DNA of 13,047 nucleotides from G039029935 sp039029935 (lineage in GTDB: Bacteria; Chloroflexota; Anaerolineae; Caldilineales; Caldilineaceae). A program made the position numbers and the translations under genes. The notes below the pieces were generated by a model, which saw only the letters and a list, made by a program, of their open reading frames with translations, searched no databases and was not told the origin of the DNA. Every line of letters starts with the position of its first letter. Position 1 is the stretch's first letter. Positions 1 to 6,835 of the stretch are shown here, one piece after another. Location: contig JBCCFC010000247.1 in NCBI GenBank assembly GCA_039029935.1, positions 1 through 13,047 of the forward strand, in the 5' to 3' direction.

Positions 1-239
1 CCCTCATTTTCATTTGGTAATAAACCCGATGAGGCATTATACTCAACTTGCCAATTTGTACCAGAATTAGGCTGGAAAATCATTGGCAAATATATATGTT
101 CTGTTGGAGCATTCTGTGCATAGACAATAGAAACAGTTCCGCTATCCATGATAATCGTCATACAAATTAGTGTGATGATTGTTCGATAATGATTCAATAT
201 GATGGATGTAACTAATCGTTTGGATTGTGTAATTCTCAT
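1..239 (-). CDS. secreted protein, N-terminal part (cut by window edge)
   Basis: The first 79 codons of a gene that runs off the left edge. The ATG at 237-239 is preceded by GGGAG (246-250) with a 6-base gap, which supports this start. The N-terminus is basic (MRITQSKR), followed by a hydrophobic stretch around residues 17-31 (TIITLICMTIIM) and a likely signal peptidase I site VYA/QN near residue 41. The mature part starts with APTEHIYLPMIFQP, a pattern I associate with exported Chloroflexota proteins of unknown function. No enzymatic motif is visible in the part shown, so the function is unknown. It is divergent from the ParB-like gene and separated from it by the transposase relic. Confidence 0.75.
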   Translation of the reverse strand, partial: MRITQSKRLVTSIILNHYRTIITLICMTIIMDSGTVSIVYAQNAPTEHIYLPMIFQPNSGTNWQVEYNASSGLLPNENE

Positions 240-383
240 TATTAACTCCCTGTTAAAGAATGCAAATACTATTCAATGGTATTAAATACTAGTTAATATC
301 TGCTCTAAGTTGTAATGGTATGTAAAGAGCTTGAAATGTAAGTGGAGCATGAAGGGCTTCTTGTAATCAGATGCGACGTGGGT

Positions 384-711
384 TACATTTACTGTAATGT
401 AGATGAATGTAAACAACTCATCCACTTCCGATATATCGCCTTCTTCCACTGGCTCAATCGTTTCCTACAACGGATTCAATTGTTTGTGTTTTTAAGCCAT
501 TGACTGCTCATTTCATGCTCACCCCGAAAATCCGTGCGACAGCTTGCGAACTGTTTCTTTCTAAGTAGGAACGTTCCACTGCATCCAAGTTCAACCAGTA
601 GCTTGTTTCGATATATTTATCATATTACACTTTTTGAGTTTATATCACTGAATTCCGCACTACTTCTTCCTTCCTTCCTATGTTTTCGCTGCCGCAACTG
701 TCGCTACATCT
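384..711 (-). pseudogene. decayed IS1-family transposase relic
   Basis: Reading the minus strand gives fragments in the order expected for an IS1-type transposase (InsA/InsB). Near 708-676 there is a zinc-finger-like start, CSDSCGSENIGRK, resembling CPxCGSxxIxKNG. Near 600-512, in the same frame and at about the usual distance, comes a helix-turn-helix-like segment, YLERNSSQAVARIFGVS, followed after a shift by SQWLK. Near 422-402, in another frame, comes EVDELFTFI, resembling the (D/E)DE(L/Q)WxFV catalytic start. In-frame stops at about 640, 625 and 508 plus at least one frameshift rule out a working enzyme. The second cysteine pair of the zinc finger and the C-terminal catalytic part are not recognisable. 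I did not find terminal inverted repeats or a target duplication. No intact gene is visible anywhere in the gap between 240 and 864. Confidence 0.55.
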
Positions 712-752
712 TGTTCCTATAATTATTTTTTCTATACTATATCAACTAGGAA

Positions 753-780
753 TTGACACTATTGGTTCCAATATTACTAT
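753..780 (+). promoter_or_regulatory. candidate sigma70-type promoter of the parB-like gene
   Basis: A perfect -35 hexamer TTGACA (753-758) is followed after 16 bases by TACTAT (775-780), which matches 4 of 6 bases of the -10 consensus. Transcription would start near 787, giving a leader of about 78 bases before the ATG at 865. The promoter lies just outside the transposase relic. It is predicted from sequence only. Confidence 0.4.
760..773. promoter_or_regulatory. operator-like palindrome between -35 and -10
   Basis: TATTGG-TT-CCAATA has 6-bp arms and a 2-bp centre. It lies entirely in the spacer of the candidate promoter, so a protein bound here would block RNA polymerase. Its centre is 20 bp, close to two helical turns, from the centre of the next palindrome. 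The regulator is unknown; autoregulation by the ParB-like protein is one possibility. Confidence 0.35.
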
Positions 781-794
781 GGTGAAATCACCAT
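779..794. promoter_or_regulatory. operator-like palindrome at the predicted start of transcription
   Basis: ATGGTGA-AA-TCACCAT has 7-bp arms and a 2-bp centre, 16 bp in all. It has the same architecture as the palindromes repeated inside the downstream gene, though not the same sequence. It covers the predicted +1 of the candidate parB promoter. It could instead fold as a short hairpin at the 5' end of the mRNA. Confidence 0.4.
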
Positions 795-864
795 TCAGTT
801 GCTCAAGACAGTCAATACGGCATTGGGTTTATAGTTCAGGGTATCAGCGAAAGGGACGCAAGCA

Positions 865-2928
865 ATGTTTAGAACAACTATCCAAAGCAAGGACATGGAC
901 AGCATTGATCTGTATGAAGTCTCGTTGACCAAGTTTCGACGTGGCAAATATCAATCGCGGTCACTCAAGAAGCAGAAAGAGGCGCACGAACTGGCTGAGT
1001 CCATCTGGGAGCTACGTGAGAAATTTCCAAAGACGCTGGGCATCAAAGACCCGATTCTCTGCCGTATGGTGACCGATATAGAAGATGGCTGTTTTCTCGT
1101 GGACGAAGAGCATTATATGGATGATGATACGATTCAAGATATGCTGGCGGAGTCGGACACACGACTGGAGATTATCGACGGCCATTGCCGCTTGGAAGCC
1201 ATTTCGATATTGGCCGAACGTGACCCCGCCTACAACAAAATCAAGGTGCGCATCGAGTATGCCGAAGACTCTGATGCTTGGCTATGGGGATTTATCGCGA
1301 ACCAAAAGCGTACCGACCTTGACCCAATTGAGGAGGCGATTTCCTTTTCAATGGCATTGGAAGACAAATCAGCGGGGTATACGCAGCAGACGCTCTGTCA
1401 GAAAGCAGGGATTACACGCAGTTATCTGACCGACCGTTTGGTGTTGCTCAAGTTGCCACAGGATGCACAGGCGATGATCGCAGATGGCATCATCCCCATG
1501 TCGCATAGTGAACAAATCAACCGTCTATCCAAACTGCCAACGGGGATGGATGATGCGGTTGCGTTGATCCAGAAAGCCATCACCGAAACAGGGAGCGCAC
1601 CCACTAAAGCAGTTCTAAAGCGTATGATTGATGAGTACGTTCAGGCTTTGCCATCCATCAGCGAGTTGGATACCCCTTGGCCGCTTGACTGGACGCCGGA
1701 AGAGTTGCCCGAAGCACAGCAGGTAACTTCATGCGAAATATGTCCACTGGCAGTCAAAATCAGTGGAAACGGAACGAGATGTACCGACCCATTGTGTTAC
1801 GACAGCCGCCATGATGCTTGGATTGTGCGCCAGCGCACATTGCAAGCCGATGTGAATCCACAAGGCAATCCAAGCGATGATAATCGTGAAATTGTGCGCC
1901 AGCGCACAATCCAGACTGGCAACGACTCACATGGCAGTCCAAGTGGCAACGATGCTGAAAATGTGCGCCAGCGCACAATCCAAGCTGGCAACGACTCACA
2001 TGGCAACCCAAGTGGCGACAACCGTGATAATGTGCGCCAGCGCACAATCCATGCGGATGCGAACCCACACGGCAATCCAAGCGATGACAATCATGGAAAT
2101 GTGCGCCAGCGCACAATCCAGACTGGCAACGACTCACAGGGCAATCCAAGTGGTGGCAACCGTGAAAATGTGCGCCAGCGCACAATCCAGACAAACAGCG
2201 ACTCACAGGGCAATCCAAGTGATGACAATCATGGAATTGTGCGCCAGCGCACAATTCAGACAGGCAACGACTCACAAGGCAATCCAAGTGATGACAATCG
2301 TGAAAATGTGCGCCAGCGCACAATTCAGGCAGGCAACGGTTTACAAGGGAATCGCAGTGGCAACAGTGCTGAAAATGTGCGCCAGCGCACAATTGACGGC
2401 GTTGACCCATCACAAAGTTTAGTCGAGTTAGTCAGTGCTTGGCTCGAAAAAGAAGAGCCAGCGCTCTCTCGACGATACACCTTGGCTCGGTCGCTCAAAG
2501 AGGCCACCAGTGCGCAGCCACAGTGGAATTTGCTCAAAGCGTATTGTGAAACCAACGATCCAGACTGCCATTTTGACCAATATGTATTGTCAGCATTGCA
2601 GATGGTCGTTAACACTGTTGCCGGGTTACTAGATTCGTCACAGCGTGACACTGAGAAAACGCCACCCAATGACAAAGCATCCAGTGTGGTGCCAATCCGC
2701 TCGCAGGATGAAGTGCAACCTTCCAGAGATATAGGTAATGACAGATTCTATCTTGTAACACCGGATGGCATGAAGATACAAACGATGGTTGAGATTCTCA
2801 TGGATGGATTGCTGGCAACCAAAGAACTAAGCAAACAGGAGGAGGATACGAAAAACATCCAAGCGGTGCTAAATCAGTTGGCAATGGTTGGGGCTAGACA
2901 ATCACATGAATTGTGCCCACTTCCATAG
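865..2928 (+). CDS. ParB/Spo0J-like DNA-binding protein with Cys4 module and 23-residue repeats
   Basis: A 687-residue protein. ATG 865 has AAGGGA (851-856) 8 bases upstream; an in-frame ATG at 895 has no well-placed site. A ParB-type N-terminal domain is recognisable by IIDGHCRLEA (residues 103-112), where the family has a GxRRxxA box, and by IANQKRTDLDPIEEA (144-158), close to the family ENxQRxDLxPxEEA. A helix-turn-helix follows at about 173-198 (TQQTLCQKAGITRSYLTDRL). A Cys4 module (C290, C293, C306, C311) probably binds zinc. Residues 321-509 are nine VRQRT units at 23-residue spacing joined by N/S/D/G-rich linkers, probably disordered. Residues 510-687 are mostly helical and unrecognised. 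No ParA is visible. It may act in segregation or as a ParB-type regulator; CTP binding, seen in relatives, cannot be assumed because the second box reads GHCR, not GERR or GHRR. The stop codon is 6 bp from the convergent neighbour. Confidence 0.85.
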   Translation: MFRTTIQSKDMDSIDLYEVSLTKFRRGKYQSRSLKKQKEAHELAESIWELREKFPKTLGIKDPILCRMVTDIEDGCFLVDEEHYMDDDTIQDMLAESDTRLEIIDGHCRLEAISILAERDPAYNKIKVRIEYAEDSDAWLWGFIANQKRTDLDPIEEAISFSMALEDKSAGYTQQTLCQKAGITRSYLTDRLVLLKLPQDAQAMIADGIIPMSHSEQINRLSKLPTGMDDAVALIQKAITETGSAPTKAVLKRMIDEYVQALPSISELDTPWPLDWTPEELPEAQQVTSCEICPLAVKISGNGTRCTDPLCYDSRHDAWIVRQRTLQADVNPQGNPSDDNREIVRQRTIQTGNDSHGSPSGNDAENVRQRTIQAGNDSHGNPSGDNRDNVRQRTIHADANPHGNPSDDNHGNVRQRTIQTGNDSQGNPSGGNRENVRQRTIQTNSDSQGNPSDDNHGIVRQRTIQTGNDSQGNPSDDNRENVRQRTIQAGNGLQGNRSGNSAENVRQRTIDGVDPSQSLVELVSAWLEKEEPALSRRYTLARSLKEATSAQPQWNLLKAYCETNDPDCHFDQYVLSALQMVVNTVAGLLDSSQRDTEKTPPNDKASSVVPIRSQDEVQPSRDIGNDRFYLVTPDGMKIQTMVEILMDGLLATKELSKQEEDTKNIQAVLNQLAMVGARQSHELCPLP
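1824..2391. repeat. nine in-frame copies of a 16-bp palindrome at 69-bp spacing
   Basis: TGTGCGC-CA-GCGCACA occurs at 1824, 1893, 1962, 2031, 2100, 2169, 2238, 2307 and 2376, always 69 bp apart and identical in all nine copies. It encodes VRQRT with the same five codons each time (GTG CGC CAG CGC ACA). The 53-bp linkers are related but vary, including at synonymous sites such as ATC/ATT, AAT/AAC, AGC/AGT, GAT/GAC and CAA/CAG. In the copy at 1893 the arms extend to 9 bp. In the copy at 2238 they extend to 11 bp (2234-2257). The invariance suggests selection or homogenisation at the DNA level. The 16-bp length and the TGT...ACA ends recall the Bacillus parS site (TGTTCCACGTGAAACA), but the cores differ. 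No other copy was found in the window. Confidence 0.95.
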
Positions 2929-2934
2929 TTTTAA

Positions 2935-5900
2935 TTAACGACGCATCATACTCAATCGCACCATGCGCGTTAATCGTGAGTCTAAAATTTCGGATTCTGT
3001 CATAAGTTCAATCAACTGAAAATCAGTCGTTTTTGCTTGACCAACTAATCTTACGGTTTGCTCAATTTGCTCAAAGCGGCTGACACCAGCAAGCTGAATT
3101 TGTTCTAGCAATCGGACTGCACATTCATGCTGCTCAGTGACGACTAGCAAGACAACAAGAGACAGCCGCGTAGACGCGCTTAAGTGTTCGTGAAACTGGT
3201 ACAACCGAAGGGCTAAATCTGCCACTCCCTTCAGATTCCCATTGGTATTTTGTGGGTTGAGTGCGTCGATTGTTTCGGGTTCGATAAGTGACCAGCAATC
3301 TCGCTCAATTGCTGTTCGTACCAAATCATGTACAAAGAGACTCGAATGCGTTGAAAATGGCTCACTAGCGCGGACCAATATATTTGCATCATGGATGCCT
3401 CTTTGATTGAAGGACTGCCGAATTTGGTTTAATTTTGGAGTGTAGTTTAGTGTACTATTCACAGACAAAAATTCAGAGAGATAGCCAACTTGATGTATAA
3501 GGGATAGTTCAATAAACCTAAGTGTAAGTTGTGCGGCAAGTGGTTCCTCGTTTTCACAGAGCGGCGTCAACTTCTGCGTAATGAGCATATGCCAAAAAGA
3601 GCCATCTAAGTGCTGCTCATATTTCACCTTGTCAAGAAATGCGCAAAGCATGTCATATGTATTTTTTTGCGAATTTTTGGATTCTATGCGCTGTGATACA
3701 TAGGTGATGTGCTGCTCAATGATCAGTTCCATCATTACCATTTGCCATTTATCTATTCTCGTCTTTAATTCCTCATGTTCAGACTTCCATGTTTGCAAAA
3801 CGTCATAGAAAATATCGCCCAAACCAGCCGTGAGATAAGGCGTGATTTTTTGGTGAATCATCGTTTGTTGGACAGAAAAATCCGATTGAGCAATTTCGGA
3901 GATGAGCGACAAAAAGAATTGAAGACGTTTCTGTTGGCTTTCGGCATTCATCGTCGAACTGCTGGGGCGATGAATAATGGCACGGGCACTTGGCATTTCT
4001 CCAAGTGCTTGTAGCCCCCTTGTTTGAGTCGTGACTTTTGCATGAACAGAGATAAAATAATCGACTTGTTTCGACTTTGGTACAGGAATTTCAAAAAAGC
4101 CTTGTCGTTCATAATCGAGCCTTGATACAGATATTGGCTCGGTCGGACTATCATTTTGAGAGCCGATCTCTTGGCCTATTGAAGGGAAGTTGTCATAGGC
4201 ATAGGCAACACCCGCTTCTTGACAAGTGGGCGGCCATGTCCATCGAAGCCGGAGCGCATCGCCCCTGTCTTCTGCTTGCACATTCGTTACATCAACCATG
4301 TGATAATATGTTTGCTCTGCACCCACATAGGCAATTCCTTTGTAAAGAATCACTGCATAAAAGTGATGTTGACCAAATTCATGCAGGGTGACGCTGTATT
4401 GACTTCTGCTAGATTTCAGTATCTCCCCACATTGTGCCAATTCGGTTTGGGACAGGGTATTGGTATGGTTTAGCGCAAGTGGGGTCTGGGTGTGGAGAAC
4501 AACAGCCTCGCCTTTATTGGGCTTGCTGGATGCAAGTTGGATACGCGGTAGAGGAGTTGTTTCTAAAATTTCCATATTTAGTTGCGTAATCGGTATCGGC
4601 GGTGCTTCGGGGATACCTTCAAACTTGACGGGCGGTGAAATCTCGTCGATTCCATTGTGGCTTTTGAACCGACAAAAAATGCTATAGTAATATGATTGAC
4701 CATTTTCAACGTCTCTGTCAATCATCCGTGTATTGTTGTTGACAGGAATAAGCCGACCATCACCAACTTTTTCTGGGTAGCGTATTTTAGAGCGATTGAC
4801 AACAACGCTGTCTGCATTATTGGGCAACGTCCAACTTAACCGAATCAAACCATCATGAATGCCAGGGATCACATCATAGACTGGCTCAACACGCATGATT
4901 GGTTGCCGTGTAAGAACACGTGTGGCAGATATCCGTACTTCATGTTGTGAAATAATGGCATAAAAAGCGGATTGACCCACATCAAGCACATCATCTTCAT
5001 ATGTGGTCTCGTATGTAGATATGAGTTGTACACCATCTTGCGCTGACCTCGGTGGCTGGTGATGGCTACGCACGACAATATATTGTAGTTGATATTGGCT
5101 GGGGCTGTGTTCCCATTGCAGTCTGACAACGCTTCCCTTCACGTTTGCCTCAAGGGACTTGGGTGGTGGTGGCGATAGGGTTGTGCGGAGTCTGGTGGCT
5201 TCTGGTAAGTCTCGGCAGGTGGCAATTGCTTCTTTATACAGTTCGAAATCACGGTCGTACTCTTTGACTTGACGAGTTATTTTGGCAACAATACCCCGCG
5301 CTCTTTCAATTGGTTCAAGCAGTTGCTGGGGGCTAAGTCCTAACTCGGTCTGTTCGAGGCCAAATTCATTCTGGAGGGCTGTATATGCCTCCCATGCATC
5401 ACAAAATCGCTGCTGTTCGTTTGCCACATCTAGCTGATTTCTCAGTTGCCGGATACGTTGTTTATCATCCTGAATCACCTGTACGGAGTCACCCAAGCTA
5501 GTGATTTTCATGACCAGTGCGTCCTCCGCGGGGGCAGGCCACGCCTTACGAGCGTCTAGCAGATAACGCTCGGCATTGGACAAGTCAGATTCTTGAAACG
5601 CAGCCTCAGCATCAAAGAGCAAGGTTTCGACCCAACTCTTATTGCCGACAGGAAAGCCACAGTTGCCACAAGCAACCTGTGAAACAGACACTGATTCTGT
5701 ACAATCTGGGCATAGAACAGTGAGCGCATTCCCACAGGTGTTACAGTAGGTTTCATCTGCATTGTTAAACGTTGAGCAATAGCCACATCGTTGTTGGTTG
5801 CGAAAATTATTGAGCGTTGATTCCGCGATCACAATTTGATATTTTTGTTTCTCGATCTGCTCAAAGATTTTTCTCTGTGCTTCTTCTATATCCAAACTTT

Positions 5901-6708
5901 GTTGTTTTGCGGTTTGGAGTAAATGTTCGATCTCAGGGGTTGAAATCTGTTTGGAGATTCGCGCCATGTCATCAACCATTTTTCGCAGGACATCATAGGC
6001 TTCCATGCGTCGAGACTCATCATATTTTCGGCGTTCAGCATCAGAAGCAAAAATAGTTTTGCAGTGGCGATACAGGTCAAGATTCTGTGTATCTACAGGT
6101 GTCTTGTGAGCCTTTAGATTAAGCTGATCATGTAAATGCGTTGCCTCTGCAAGCAATGCAGAGGCTGTGTTCGGCTCATCCATGTTAAGAAAGGTATAGA
6201 GCGTGGTTTTGCCGAGTGCCTGTAGTAACCGTTGGATGGTATCAAAGGTCGTCTTTTCCAGTGTTGGCTGAGTCGTTTTGGTAGAGACAGGCTTCTCCAC
6301 CTTTGTAATTTCAACCGTAATCGCTTGACGGATTTCGGCTTCTGAGTAAACTGCGCTAAATTTTTTGACCAAGGCATCTAGCTCTTCTTCAAGCATATAC
6401 CCTTTGACGACATAGAGTTCTCGTTGATATTCAAACGCACGTAATTCTTGTGCTTGTTTTGCATCCAATAGCTTGCGCGCAACTTTTGCATGCTCATTGC
6501 GTTCATCTTCATCGCTAGCAATCCGCTTGAGGTCTGCGATGGCCGATATATTTTCTTTGGCCGCAGCCCCCCTTTTGGGGTGATTGACCAGTCTATTCCA
6601 CTCATTCTGTTTTTCTTTGAGACTTTTCTCAAATACAGCAAAATCCCAAGACCCGTTCGGGTCCAGATCGAGCAAAATGAATAAATTTTGTTTTTGTCTA
6701 TCTATCAT
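2935..6708 (-). CDS. large J-like, double zinc ribbon, FnIII-like protein of the Hsp70 cluster
   Basis: A 1257-residue protein with no signal peptide or TM segment. Residues 8-75 (ILLDLDP... to SDEDERNEH) and 157-234 (LLQALGK... to ASDAERRKYDESRR) resemble J-domains, but neither has HPD: the first has NHPKRG and the second nothing similar. Two zinc ribbons follow: C308/C311/C322/C325 and C333/C336/C347/C350. Residues about 360-500 are helical, possibly TPR-like. Three segments look like fibronectin III strands (about 515-600, 606-700, 808-912, with LRLRWTWPP at 819-827), and a weaker one lies at 705-805. Residues 920-1257 are helical, solenoid-like. The ATG at 6706-6708 has no clear Shine-Dalgarno sequence. 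It lies 127 bp after the Hsp70-VWA stop, so it may have its own promoter. The most likely role is a co-chaperone or client adaptor for the neighbouring Hsp70s. That is inferred from the J-like parts and the position, not from a conserved catalytic motif. Confidence 0.8.
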   Translation of the reverse strand: MIDRQKQNLFILLDLDPNGSWDFAVFEKSLKEKQNEWNRLVNHPKRGAAAKENISAIADLKRIASDEDERNEHAKVARKLLDAKQAQELRAFEYQRELYVVKGYMLEEELDALVKKFSAVYSEAEIRQAITVEITKVEKPVSTKTTQPTLEKTTFDTIQRLLQALGKTTLYTFLNMDEPNTASALLAEATHLHDQLNLKAHKTPVDTQNLDLYRHCKTIFASDAERRKYDESRRMEAYDVLRKMVDDMARISKQISTPEIEHLLQTAKQQSLDIEEAQRKIFEQIEKQKYQIVIAESTLNNFRNQQRCGYCSTFNNADETYCNTCGNALTVLCPDCTESVSVSQVACGNCGFPVGNKSWVETLLFDAEAAFQESDLSNAERYLLDARKAWPAPAEDALVMKITSLGDSVQVIQDDKQRIRQLRNQLDVANEQQRFCDAWEAYTALQNEFGLEQTELGLSPQQLLEPIERARGIVAKITRQVKEYDRDFELYKEAIATCRDLPEATRLRTTLSPPPPKSLEANVKGSVVRLQWEHSPSQYQLQYIVVRSHHQPPRSAQDGVQLISTYETTYEDDVLDVGQSAFYAIISQHEVRISATRVLTRQPIMRVEPVYDVIPGIHDGLIRLSWTLPNNADSVVVNRSKIRYPEKVGDGRLIPVNNNTRMIDRDVENGQSYYYSIFCRFKSHNGIDEISPPVKFEGIPEAPPIPITQLNMEILETTPLPRIQLASSKPNKGEAVVLHTQTPLALNHTNTLSQTELAQCGEILKSSRSQYSVTLHEFGQHHFYAVILYKGIAYVGAEQTYYHMVDVTNVQAEDRGDALRLRWTWPPTCQEAGVAYAYDNFPSIGQEIGSQNDSPTEPISVSRLDYERQGFFEIPVPKSKQVDYFISVHAKVTTQTRGLQALGEMPSARAIIHRPSSSTMNAESQQKRLQFFLSLISEIAQSDFSVQQTMIHQKITPYLTAGLGDIFYDVLQTWKSEHEELKTRIDKWQMVMMELIIEQHITYVSQRIESKNSQKNTYDMLCAFLDKVKYEQHLDGSFWHMLITQKLTPLCENEEPLAAQLTLRFIELSLIHQVGYLSEFLSVNSTLNYTPKLNQIRQSFNQRGIHDANILVRASEPFSTHSSLFVHDLVRTAIERDCWSLIEPETIDALNPQNTNGNLKGVADLALRLYQFHEHLSASTRLSLVVLLVVTEQHECAVRLLEQIQLAGVSRFEQIEQTVRLVGQAKTTDFQLIELMTESEILDSRLTRMVRLSMMRR

Positions 6709-6743
6709 GATTTTAAAAATTGTTCGAGATAATCTTCAATGCG

Positions 6744-6755
6744 TGTGTAAACACA
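6744..6755. promoter_or_regulatory. short palindrome beside the 11-bp repeats
   Basis: TGTGT-AA-ACACA has 5-bp arms. It abuts the triple direct repeat, sharing base 6755, and lies 36 bp upstream of the large gene's ATG. It may be a second operator half-site pair. On the minus strand, TTGTGT (6756-6751) and GATTAT (6734-6729), 16 bases apart, form only a weak promoter candidate. Confidence 0.25.
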
Positions 6756-6787
6756 ATAGCTTAAGAATAGCTTAAGAATAGCTTAAT
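6755..6787 (-). promoter_or_regulatory. three 11-bp direct repeats upstream of the large gene
   Basis: AATAGCTTAAG occurs at 6755-6765 and 6766-6776, then AATAGCTTAAT at 6777-6787. Read on the coding (minus) strand this is CTTAAGCT with 3-bp spacers (ATT), three times, with the upstream copy starting with A. The 11-bp period puts all copies on one face of the helix. That layout is typical of PhoB/OmpR-family response regulators and resembles the cyanobacterial Pho box as I recall it (three 8-bp PyTTAAPyPyW repeats with 3-bp spacers). The regulator in this organism is unknown. Confidence 0.45.
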
Positions 6788-6819
6788 TACTGGTTTCAGC
6801 ACTTTTTAAATGAAATTAC

Positions 6820-6832
6820 GGGCTGGAAGCCC
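6820..6832 (-). terminator. weak hairpin just after the Hsp70-VWA stop
   Basis: On the minus strand GGGCT-TCC-AGCCC forms a 5-bp GC-rich stem with a 3-base loop, 3 bases after the TAA. The following bases (GTAATTTCATTT) are T-rich but not a clean U tract. It could partially terminate transcription or protect the upstream mRNA, separating the large gene from the chaperone genes. Confidence 0.3.
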
Positions 6833-6835
6833 ATG

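Noticed and set aside
384..401. Inverted repeat TACATT-N6-AATGTA as a regulatory site
   Set aside because: It is AT-rich, has only 6-bp arms, lies within the transposase relic and is not near a recognisable promoter.
534..928. Small plus-strand genes upstream of the parB-like gene
   Set aside because: No ribosome-binding sites, no recognisable domains, and overlap with the relic and with the well-supported parB-like start.
1824..2391. CRISPR array
   Set aside because: The regular repeats look CRISPR-like, but the intervening sequences are homologous to each other, everything is in frame within one gene, and no cas genes are present.
1760..2422. Additional genes in other frames over the repeat region
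   Set aside because: Long open frames exist on both strands only because a 69-bp unit (a multiple of 3) without stops is repeated. Their products are simple C/H- or A/S-rich repeats without start signals.
2926..2940. Shared bidirectional terminator between the convergent genes
   Set aside because: The stop codons are only 6 bp apart and no hairpin can be drawn here; termination must occur inside the opposing coding regions or by another mechanism.
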